DNA from: Acidobacterium sp.
GTDB lineage: Bacteria; Acidobacteriota; Terriglobia; Terriglobales; Acidobacteriaceae
Length of the DNA: 33,109 bases
Assembly (NCBI GenBank): GCA_003152415.1
Contig: PMAD01000278.1
Span: forward strand, 1 to 33,109
Reading direction: 5' to 3'
Positions 1 through 6,967 of the stretch are shown here, in pieces. Both the position numbers and the translations under genes were made by a program. The notes under the pieces were generated by a model, which was not told the DNA's origin, did no database searches, and worked only from the letters and a program-made list of their open reading frames with translations. Every line of letters starts with the position of its first letter. The first letter of the stretch is position 1.

Positions 1-2
1 TG

Positions 3-1208
3 CTGCTGCCGACCTACGACGTTTTCGACGAAGACCGCTATTTCGAACCGGCGGAATGGGAAGACCAGGGGCCGCTCGACCTCGAAGAGTATTACCAGCA
101 GCTGCGTGCGATTTTCTCGCGCAACATCCCGAAGTATTTCAGCGGAGATAGGCGGGTCGGCGTTTCTCTGACCGGCGGCCTCGATTCGCGCATGATCATG
201 GCGTGGCTCAAGGCGCCGGCCGAGTCGGTTCCGTGTTTTTCGTTCGGCGGCCCTTTCCGCGACTGCCAGGATGTTTCGATTGCGCGCAAAGTCGCCCACG
301 TGTGCGGGTACCCGCATCAGACCATCCCTGTCGGCGACGAGTTTCTGTCGAAGTTCGGGCATTATTCCGAACGCACCGTGTACCTCACCGACGGCTGCGT
401 TGACGTGATGCACTCGCCCGATCTCTACATCAACGAGATCGCGCGCCAGATCGCGCCGGTTCGCATGACCGGCAACTACGGCGGCGAGGTCCTGCGCAGC
501 ATTCGCGCCTTCAAGCCCGCCGAACCGCCGCCCGGATTGTTCACCGCGGGGTTCATGACGTACATCGCCCAGGCGAAGCAGACCTACGCCAGCCTGATCG
601 ACGTGCATCCGCTGTCCTTCTCGGTTTTCCGGCAGGCGCCGTGGCATCATTATGGTCTTCTGGCGCTCGAGGAGACGCAGCTCGCGCTGCGCTCTCCTTA
701 TATAGATAACGAGCTGGTCAGGACGGTCTTCCGCGCCCCGAAAAGCACGCTCAGCAACAACGACATTTCGCTGCGCCTGATTCAGGACGGCAATCCGGCG
801 CTCTCAAAAATCCCGACCGACCGCGGTCTGACCCAGGACGCAGGCCTCTTCGGGGCGCTGCGCCACGAGTACCAGGAGTTCACCTTCAAGGCGGAATACG
901 CGTACGATTACGGAATGCCGCAGTGGGTCGCCCGCGCCGATCACGCCTTCTCGGCTCTTCACCTGGAACGTCTTTTCCTCGGTCGCCACAAGTTCTATCA
1001 CTTCCGCGTCTGGTACCGTGATGCGCTGGCCGCTTATGTGCGCGAGATGCTGCTCGACTCGCGTGCATTGTCGCGTCCGTACATCGAAAAGAAGACCCTG
1101 GAAAACATCGTAACCGGACACGTCAAAGGTGACCGCAATTACACCACCGCCATTCACAAGCTTCTGACACTCGAGCATCTGCACCGTCTGTTTGTTGACA
1201 CACGATGA
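3..1208 (+). CDS. Asparagine-synthase-like amidotransferase, C-terminal part (5' truncated by window)
   Basis: The frame is open from the left edge and ends at TGA 1206-1208, giving 401 visible residues. The ATP-pyrophosphatase loop SLTGGLDSR lies at 165-191. A typical asparagine synthetase C-terminal block, ALRSPYIDNELV, lies near 690-720. The N-terminal glutaminase domain, if present, is outside the window. Family members adenylate a carboxylate and transfer ammonia to it. In polysaccharide loci such homologues are proposed to amidate uronic acids, and this locus also carries two sugar-nucleotide 6-dehydrogenases that make uronates. That role is inference; plain asparagine synthesis is less likely in this context. 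The stop overlaps the next start by four bases (ATGA), which suggests translational coupling. Confidence 0.85.
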   Translation: MLPTYDVFDEDRYFEPAEWEDQGPLDLEEYYQQLRAIFSRNIPKYFSGDRRVGVSLTGGLDSRMIMAWLKAPAESVPCFSFGGPFRDCQDVSIARKVAHVCGYPHQTIPVGDEFLSKFGHYSERTVYLTDGCVDVMHSPDLYINEIARQIAPVRMTGNYGGEVLRSIRAFKPAEPPPGLFTAGFMTYIAQAKQTYASLIDVHPLSFSVFRQAPWHHYGLLALEETQLALRSPYIDNELVRTVFRAPKSTLSNNDISLRLIQDGNPALSKIPTDRGLTQDAGLFGALRHEYQEFTFKAEYAYDYGMPQWVARADHAFSALHLERLFLGRHKFYHFRVWYRDALAAYVREMLLDSRALSRPYIEKKTLENIVTGHVKGDRNYTTAIHKLLTLEHLHRLFVDTR

Positions 1209-2605
1209 GCCCACTGCTGGCCACTCTGGTTTACGCCGTCGGGATCGGCGTGATTTTCTATTTCGACCGCGACGAGAAAGATCGCACCTCCGGATCTCTC
1301 TGGGTTCCGGTGGTGTGGCTGTTGATCAACGGCTCCCGGCCTGTTTCGGCGTGGTTTCAGACCGGCACTCCAGCCGGGGAAGTTTCCGCGGATGGCAGTC
1401 CCATGGACGCCGCCGTGTACGGAGCCGTTATCGCTGCCGGCGTGGTAGTGCTCTGCACACGAGCCAGACGAGTCCTTGATTTTGTCAAGGCCAATCCCGT
1501 CATCCTGCTGTTCGTTGCTTATTGCCTGATCAGTTGCTTATGGGCCGACGACGGCTTCGTCGCCTTCAAGAGGTGGATCAAGTCTGTCGGCGACGTGATC
1601 ATGATCGTGATTGTCCTCACGGATCCGAATCCGCTGGCCGCGATCAAGCGATTTCTGTGCCGCGCCGGATATGTGCTGATTCCGGCCTCAATTCTGTGCA
1701 TCAAGTACTATCCGCAATGGGGGCGTGCCTACAATCCCTGGACTTGGGAGCCGATGTATACCGGGGTCACGACCTTCAAGAATCTGCTGGGCATGACCGT
1801 GCTGGTCAGCGCGCTGGCAACTCTGTGGTGCGCGATTCGCAGCTGGTATGAGTTACAGGGAATGCGGCGCTGGCAGCATCTGGGGGCCGAAGCTATCATT
1901 CTTGCCATGGCGGTGTATTTGTTGCTGACCGCCGATTCCATGACTTCGTTTTCCTGCCTGATGCTCGCGGGGACGGTCATGATCGTTGCCAGCCGGTCCT
2001 TCGTGATGAATCGGCCGTGGATCCTGCACCTGACGGTTGCCGCTGCGATCAGCGTCGCTGTGGTGGCGCTGTTCTTTGACAATTCCGGCGGCATGGTGAA
2101 GGAGCTCGGCAGGAACTCCTCCCTGACCGGGCGCACAGCGATCTGGTCGGAAGTCATCGTCCTCAGCCGGCAGTTTCCCTGGTTCGGAGCGGGATTTGAG
2201 AGCTTCTGGATGGGCGATCGCCTCCTCATCATGTGGAGAGTCGTAAAGGGCATTCAGGAGGCGCACGACGGTTATCTTGAGGTCTATGCGAATCTCGGAT
2301 GGGTCGGCATTGCTTTGCTTGGCACCCTGATCGTCGTCGGGTATCGCAATGTGATGGACGCATGGCGCCGTAACGTCACCATCGGCACCGTGAAAATTGG
2401 GTTTTTTGTAACGGCCCTGATTTACAGTCTCACCGAAGCAGGATTCCGCATGATGTCGCCGGTATGGCTTGGCTTTCTGCTCGCCGCGATCACCATTCCT
2501 CCCCGCCGTTTGAAGCGGAGGCCGGCGCCAGTTCCCTCCAAAGTTGCAAGCCTGGAACCGGAGCCGTATCCCTCCCTGGCCGCGACCTATAAGGCAGGGT
2601 TCTGA
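1205..2605 (+). CDS. Wzy/O-antigen ligase-type polysaccharide polymerase
   Basis: This is a 466-residue polytopic membrane protein with many hydrophobic helices from residue 5 to about 440. The O-antigen ligase/polymerase (Wzy_C, PF04932) region is recognisable: LTGRTAIW from residue 307, a PWFGAGFESFW stretch after it, then AHDGYLEVYANLGW from residue 353. Such proteins act at the periplasmic face of the inner membrane, either polymerising lipid-linked repeat units or ligating polymer to an acceptor. A Wzx-type flippase at 20324 supports the polymerase reading, but sequence alone does not separate ligase from polymerase. The start at 1205 overlaps the previous stop as ATGA. The C-terminal 35 residues are polar and proline-rich and probably cytoplasmic. 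Confidence 0.85.
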   Translation: MSPLLATLVYAVGIGVIFYFDRDEKDRTSGSLWVPVVWLLINGSRPVSAWFQTGTPAGEVSADGSPMDAAVYGAVIAAGVVVLCTRARRVLDFVKANPVILLFVAYCLISCLWADDGFVAFKRWIKSVGDVIMIVIVLTDPNPLAAIKRFLCRAGYVLIPASILCIKYYPQWGRAYNPWTWEPMYTGVTTFKNLLGMTVLVSALATLWCAIRSWYELQGMRRWQHLGAEAIILAMAVYLLLTADSMTSFSCLMLAGTVMIVASRSFVMNRPWILHLTVAAAISVAVVALFFDNSGGMVKELGRNSSLTGRTAIWSEVIVLSRQFPWFGAGFESFWMGDRLLIMWRVVKGIQEAHDGYLEVYANLGWVGIALLGTLIVVGYRNVMDAWRRNVTIGTVKIGFFVTALIYSLTEAGFRMMSPVWLGFLLAAITIPPRRLKRRPAPVPSKVASLEPEPYPSLAATYKAGF

Positions 2606-2784
2606 AAGGCCAGGGTGGCGGACCTTCCGGTGCGCCATCGCGATGTGAAGCGTCTCTGATGCGCGCAAGCTGGCTCGGGCCGCTGATTCCGCGCAGTTCT
2701 GCAACTTGCGCTCGTTGTTTGCAGTCAATCCGGTTGCTAACCCTCTGAGTGTGCAGCATTCCCTCCTCTGGGAAGGAGAGCATC

Positions 2785-4098
2785 TTGAAGATCAGTGTTT
2801 TCGGACTGGGCTACGTCGGCGCCGTCTCGGCCGGTTGTCTCGCACACGATGGTCATGAGGTCGTCGGTGTCGACCCGGTTCAGCTCAAAGTCGATTTCAT
2901 CAACCAGGGTCATACGCCGATCATCGAACCGCAGATCGGGGAACTCATCTCCGAGAATGCGAAGTCGGGACGCCTGCGCGCCACCACCGATCCCGTGGCC
3001 GCGGTCCGGGACACCGAGCTGTCGTTCGTCTGCGTCGGCACGCCCAGTCAGCTGAACGGCAACCTCGATCTCTCGCATATGCGTCGCACCTGCGAGCAGC
3101 TTGGCGCCGCGCTGAAGGCCAAGAACGAGCACCATACCGTCGTCATCCGCAGCACCATCCTGCCGGGAACGATGCGCAACGTCGTCATCCCCATTCTTGA
3201 GGAGTTCTCGGGGAAGAAGGCTGGCGACGAGTTCGGCATGTGCAACAACCCGGAATTTCTGCGCGAAGGCTCCGCGGTCAAAGACTTCTATGGGCCACCC
3301 AAGACGGTCATCGGTGAGGTGAACCGCTGCAGCGGTGAGATTCTTGCAAGCCTCTACGCCAGTCTCGACGCTCCGCTGATCCGGACCACCCTCGAAACCG
3401 CCGAGATGGTGAAGTACGTCGACAACTGCTGGCACGCCCTCAAGGTTGGTTTCGCCAACGAAATCGGCAACCTGGCCAAGGCCATGGGTGTGGATTCGCA
3501 CGAGGTAATGAAGATCTTCATCCAGGATACGAAGCTCAACATTTCGCCAACCTATCTGATGCCTGGTTTCGCCTTCGGCGGCTCGTGTCTGCCCAAGGAC
3601 CTGCGCGCCCTGACCTATCAGGCAAAGTCGCACGACCTCGAGTTGCCCATCCTTTCCTCGATTCTCCCCAGCAACGAGATCCAGGTCAGGCATGGCTTGC
3701 AGCTGGTGCTGGAAGGCGGCCACAAGCGTGTCGGCATTCTCGGATTCAGCTTCAAAGCCGGTACCGACGACCTGCGCGAGAGCCCCGTCATCGATCTCAT
3801 CGAGCGTCTTCTGGGCAAAGGATTCGACCTGCGCATTTACGACAAAAACGTGAACCTCGCCAGTCTGGTCGGCGCGAATCGCGATTTCATCCTGAATCGG
3901 ATTCCGCACATCTCCAGGCTCATGATGCAGGACATGGATTCGGTTCTGCAGCATGCAGAGACCGTCGTTGTCGGCAACCGGGATCCCGATTTCAAAGAAG
4001 TGCCGAAGCGGCTTCGCGATGACCAGCGCCTGGTCGATCTGGTCCGCATCAGTGATCAAAGGAGCGGGAATGGCAACTATAGTGGCATCTGTTGGTAG
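2785..4098 (+). CDS. algD: GDP-mannose 6-dehydrogenase (AlgD family)
   Basis: This cytoplasmic enzyme oxidises GDP-mannose to GDP-mannuronate with two NAD+. The reading frame opens upstream, but TTG at 2785 is chosen: AAGGAG at 2773-2778 sits six bases ahead, and the protein then begins at the Rossmann motif GLGYVG (residues 7-12). The 437-residue product matches remembered Pseudomonas AlgD along its length: CVGTPS, NPEFLREGSA, FAFGGSCLPKD and the C-terminal GICW. The nucleophilic cysteine falls at residue 268, the same number as in Pseudomonas AlgD. Its 3' end overlaps the next gene by 29 bases. No alginate synthase gene (alg8/alg44 type) is visible, so the mannuronate probably enters a Wzy-type heteropolymer (inference). 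Confidence 0.95.
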   Translation: MKISVFGLGYVGAVSAGCLAHDGHEVVGVDPVQLKVDFINQGHTPIIEPQIGELISENAKSGRLRATTDPVAAVRDTELSFVCVGTPSQLNGNLDLSHMRRTCEQLGAALKAKNEHHTVVIRSTILPGTMRNVVIPILEEFSGKKAGDEFGMCNNPEFLREGSAVKDFYGPPKTVIGEVNRCSGEILASLYASLDAPLIRTTLETAEMVKYVDNCWHALKVGFANEIGNLAKAMGVDSHEVMKIFIQDTKLNISPTYLMPGFAFGGSCLPKDLRALTYQAKSHDLELPILSSILPSNEIQVRHGLQLVLEGGHKRVGILGFSFKAGTDDLRESPVIDLIERLLGKGFDLRIYDKNVNLASLVGANRDFILNRIPHISRLMMQDMDSVLQHAETVVVGNRDPDFKEVPKRLRDDQRLVDLVRISDQRSGNGNYSGICW

Positions 4099-5305
4099 TC
4101 CGTTGGCAACTCGGGACCTGAACAAAGCAGCTTCGGCCGAGATTCTCGATTCGATCCAGCATCTCTTTTCCTGGCTGGAGGCCAACGATTACCGCGGCTA
4201 CGACACTTTCGACGGTCTCAGCGCATGGGTGCGCCCACTGACCTTCAAAACCAAGTTTCTCCAGACGGTCCTCCAGCAGGGTGTGCGGAGATTTCCTCTC
4301 AACCTGCGCCCCATGCTCGGCATTCCCCGGGCGCAGTCGACTAAAGGAATGGCTTTCCTGGCGCGCGGCTTCATGCGCCTTCATCAGGCCACCGGCGATC
4401 CGGTTTGGGCGAACAAGGCGGAATTTTGCCTGCAGTGGCTCATTGAACACCAGTCCCCTGGCTATTCCGGGGCTGCCTGGGGCAATCACTTCGACTACAT
4501 CTCGCGGGGGTTCTACCTCCCCAAAGGAACACCGACCGTAGTCTGGACCTCACTCATCGGGCACGCCTTCCTCGACGGCTACGATCACTTCCACAAACAG
4601 CAATACCTCGACGTCGCTGTCAGCGCGTGCGAGCACATCCTGCGCGATCTGCAGTCATCGCCGGACGGGCAGGGCGCCTGCATCAGCTACATTCCGGTTC
4701 AGGACGTGCGGGTTCATAACGCGAACACCCTGGGGGGCAGCCTGCTGGCCCGCGTTTACCATCACACCGGGAAGGAAGTTTTCCGCGCGCCGGCTGAAAA
4801 GGCGATGCGGTACACCGCACAGTATCAGCGGCCCGACGGCTCCTGGTATTACGGCGAGCCGCCCAACATGCACTGGGTCGACAATTTCCACACTGCCTAC
4901 GTACTCGACTGCTTCAAGTATTACGCCGAGAGCACGCGCGATCGCCAGTTCGACGACAATCTCGCGACCGGATACGACTACTGGAAGAAAACCTTTTTCC
5001 TCGAAGACGGCACCCCGCGCTACTACAACCAGAAGACGCTGCCGCTCGACATCCAGTGCAGCGCGCAGGCCATCGACACTCTCGTCTTCTTCTCCGACCG
5101 CGATCCGGAAGCAGCGTCGCTGGCGCTGAAAGTTGCCCGCTGGACCATTGCGAACATGCAGGATCGCTCGGGCTACTTCTACTATCGCCGCTACGCGCGC
5201 GGGGTCGTTAACAAGACCCCGACCCTCCACTGGGGGCAGGCGACGATGATGTGCGCGCTGGGTGGGCTGTACCAGCAACTCCAGACGAAGGAGCCTGCGC
5301 CATGA
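4070..5305 (+). CDS. Six-hairpin glycosidase-like protein, polysaccharide biosynthesis
   Basis: The product has 411 residues and no signal peptide. ATG 4070 is chosen because AAAGGAG at 4058-4064 precedes it by five bases; the frame is open further back but only inside algD. Repeated helical segments with aromatic loops (YDTFDGLSAW, TPTVVWTSLIGHAFLDGYD, PDGSWYYGEP, DIQCSAQAIDTL) suggest an alpha/alpha toroid of the six-hairpin glycosidase type. Homologues in exopolysaccharide loci are sometimes labelled VpsJ-like, and their reaction is not established. The 29-base overlap with algD and the four-base overlap with the following glycosyltransferase imply obligate co-expression. Without a signal peptide it should be cytoplasmic, which does not fit a simple extracellular lyase. 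Alternatives are an epimerase, a lyase or a scaffolding protein. Confidence 0.75.
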   Translation: MATIVASVGSPLATRDLNKAASAEILDSIQHLFSWLEANDYRGYDTFDGLSAWVRPLTFKTKFLQTVLQQGVRRFPLNLRPMLGIPRAQSTKGMAFLARGFMRLHQATGDPVWANKAEFCLQWLIEHQSPGYSGAAWGNHFDYISRGFYLPKGTPTVVWTSLIGHAFLDGYDHFHKQQYLDVAVSACEHILRDLQSSPDGQGACISYIPVQDVRVHNANTLGGSLLARVYHHTGKEVFRAPAEKAMRYTAQYQRPDGSWYYGEPPNMHWVDNFHTAYVLDCFKYYAESTRDRQFDDNLATGYDYWKKTFFLEDGTPRYYNQKTLPLDIQCSAQAIDTLVFFSDRDPEAASLALKVARWTIANMQDRSGYFYYRRYARGVVNKTPTLHWGQATMMCALGGLYQQLQTKEPAP

Positions 5306-6609
5306 AGAGAAAGGTCCTCATCATCGTCGAGAACCTTCCGGTTCCCTTTGACGCTCGGGTATGGGGCGAAGCCCTGTCATTGCGCGCCCATGGATACGAT
5401 GTCACCGTCCTGTGTCCTAAGGACAAGAAGAGCAGGAAGGGCTACGAGTTCCTCAATGGGATTCACGTCTACCGTCACCCCATGTTCGGGGAAGGGAACA
5501 GCATCTCGGGCTACCTGATTGAGTTCTTTTGTGCGCTGATCTTCGAGTTCTTTTACGCTGCGTGGATTTTTCTGCGCAGAGGCTTTCACGTAATCCAGGG
5601 GTGCAACCCGCCGGACGACATTTTCCTCGTCGCTCTGCCTTTCAAAATCTTCGGCGTGAAGTACATCTTCGATCATCACGATGCCAATCCGGAACTCTAT
5701 CTCTCGAAATACGAAAAGAAGGGCCTGCTGTACAAATCCCAGGTTTTGCTGGAGAAGCTGACCTATCGCTTTAGTGACGTTGTCATGGCGACCAACGGCA
5801 GCTACCGCAATCTGGCGATCGCGCGCGGAGGCCACCAGCCGGAAGACGTTTTCGTCGTTCGCAACGGACCCGATCTGGAGCGCATGCGTGCAGTCCCGCC
5901 GGATCCGGCCCTGAAACATGGCAAAGACTACCTCATCGGCTATGTCGGAAATATGAGCGTGCAGGAGGGCCTCGACATTCTGCTTGAGGTCGCCCTGCAC
6001 ATCCGGAATAGGGGGCGCCGTGACATTCACTTCACCTGCGTTGGCGGCGGACCGGGGCTTCCTGGCCTCCGCCAAATGGTGAAGGACATGAACCTTGAGG
6101 ACACCGTTGACTTCACCGGCAGAATCCCCGACGACCAGCTGCTGGCCATTCTTTCCACCTCCGACGTTTGCGTGAATCCCGACAAGCCATGCGAGATGAA
6201 TGACATTTCCACCATGATCAAAATCATGGAGTACATGGCGCTCGAAAAGCCGATCGTCCAGTTCGACCTGAAAGAAGGCCGCTTCAGCGCGGGAGAAGCC
6301 TCCCTCTACGCCAGCAAGGACGACATGGTGGCTGATTTCGCAGCCAGGATTCTCTGGCTCCTCGACCATCCGGAAGAGCGCAGGAGGATGGGCCAGATCG
6401 GACGCAGGCGCGTCGAAACGGAACTGGCCTGGAAGTACTCCGTAGAGCACCTGCTCGCCGCTTACGAGCGGGTCTTTCCGAAGCGTGAAAAGCTCGATTT
6501 CCCCCTGCAGAACCGGAAAATCGCCCCAAAAGCCGTGGTCCCGGAGGACGGTCTTTCGGGTCCGAACGACCCGTTTCCGGCATTGGTTACCTCGCCCAAG
6601 AATCCCTAG
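5302..6609 (+). CDS. Glycosyltransferase family 4 (GT-B fold)
   Basis: This 435-residue GT-B glycosyltransferase transfers a sugar from a nucleotide donor to a lipid-linked acceptor on the cytoplasmic face. ATG 5302 is chosen because AAGGAG at 5288-5293 lies eight bases upstream and the protein then starts KRKVLIIVENLPVPFDARVW, the usual N-terminal strand of the WbuB-like branch. GYVGNMSVQEGLDILLE from about residue 213 begins the donor-binding half. EYMALEKPIVQFD from residue 310 carries the conserved donor-contact glutamate region. A hydrophobic helix near residues 65-90 may be a membrane-association patch. The final 30 residues are a polar tail outside the domain. It overlaps the previous gene by ATGA and ends 13 bases before a terminator hairpin, closing the first operon. 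Donor and linkage cannot be read from sequence. Confidence 0.9.
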   Translation: MKRKVLIIVENLPVPFDARVWGEALSLRAHGYDVTVLCPKDKKSRKGYEFLNGIHVYRHPMFGEGNSISGYLIEFFCALIFEFFYAAWIFLRRGFHVIQGCNPPDDIFLVALPFKIFGVKYIFDHHDANPELYLSKYEKKGLLYKSQVLLEKLTYRFSDVVMATNGSYRNLAIARGGHQPEDVFVVRNGPDLERMRAVPPDPALKHGKDYLIGYVGNMSVQEGLDILLEVALHIRNRGRRDIHFTCVGGGPGLPGLRQMVKDMNLEDTVDFTGRIPDDQLLAILSTSDVCVNPDKPCEMNDISTMIKIMEYMALEKPIVQFDLKEGRFSAGEASLYASKDDMVADFAARILWLLDHPEERRRMGQIGRRRVETELAWKYSVEHLLAAYERVFPKREKLDFPLQNRKIAPKAVVPEDGLSGPNDPFPALVTSPKNP

Positions 6610-6622
6610 TACTGAAGTCACC

Positions 6623-6650
6623 AAAATCTACACTGCGCATGTAGATTTTT
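6623..6650 (+). terminator. A/T-rich hairpin with T tail ending the first operon
   Basis: A perfect 10-bp stem (AAAATCTACA at 6623-6632, TGTAGATTTT at 6640-6649) encloses a seven-base loop and runs into TTTTT then CTATATTTT. It starts 13 bases after the stop at 6609. The stem is weaker than a GC-rich terminator, but position and T tract fit factor-independent termination. Confidence 0.7.
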
Positions 6651-6694
6651 CTATATTTTCCGGCTAAATCTTCCTGGCCCTTTCGTACCCTTGA

Positions 6695-6711
6695 CAATAG
6701 TAATGCTATTG
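6695..6711. promoter_or_regulatory. Small inverted repeat overlapping a TTGACA box
   Basis: CAATAG (6695-6700) and CTATTG (6706-6711) form a six-base inverted repeat with five bases between. The left arm overlaps a perfect TTGACA at 6691-6696, but no good -10 box lies 16-18 bases downstream. It could be an operator or a chance palindrome. Confidence 0.25.
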
Positions 6712-6802
6712 ACGACAAATGGCTTATTGGAAATAGGTACGACGGCGCAGTTCGCCAAAATCGCCAGGTAACCTCGATCTCAAGAATAGTAACTTTAGTG
6801 TC

Positions 6803-6831
6803 TTGCTTGTCGCGTCCTGGATGGCTATACT
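6803..6831 (+). promoter_or_regulatory. Candidate sigma-70 promoter for the beta-helix gene
   Basis: TTGCTT at 6803-6808 and TATACT at 6826-6831 are separated by exactly 17 bases. The -10 box matches the consensus at five of six positions and the -35 at four of six. Transcription would begin near 6838, leaving a leader of about 130 bases before ATG 6968. It lies downstream of a terminator and ahead of an isolated gene, which supports its use. Confidence 0.5.
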
Positions 6832-6967
6832 GCCCCTACCATCGTCACCAGACAATGACATCGGCGGTTCGCCTTGATCGCTTGTCGCTAGCACGCAATC
6901 CCGGAACAAGGCCCGAAGATTTCAAAGATCACAACAGGGCTAAGCGAAGGAGGACGGATGAGGACAT

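Noticed and set aside
2617-2636. GGCGGACC/GGTGCGCC hairpin after the Wzy-type gene as a terminator
   Set aside because: It has a mismatch in the stem and no T tract, so read-through into algD is more likely.
2737-4185. 482-codon minus-strand frame over algD
   Set aside because: The plus strand is an unmistakable GDP-mannose dehydrogenase; the antisense text has no recognisable motif.
5377-6624. 415-codon minus-strand frame over the GT4 gene
   Set aside because: It is antisense to a clear glycosyltransferase and arises from codon bias in a GC-rich genome.
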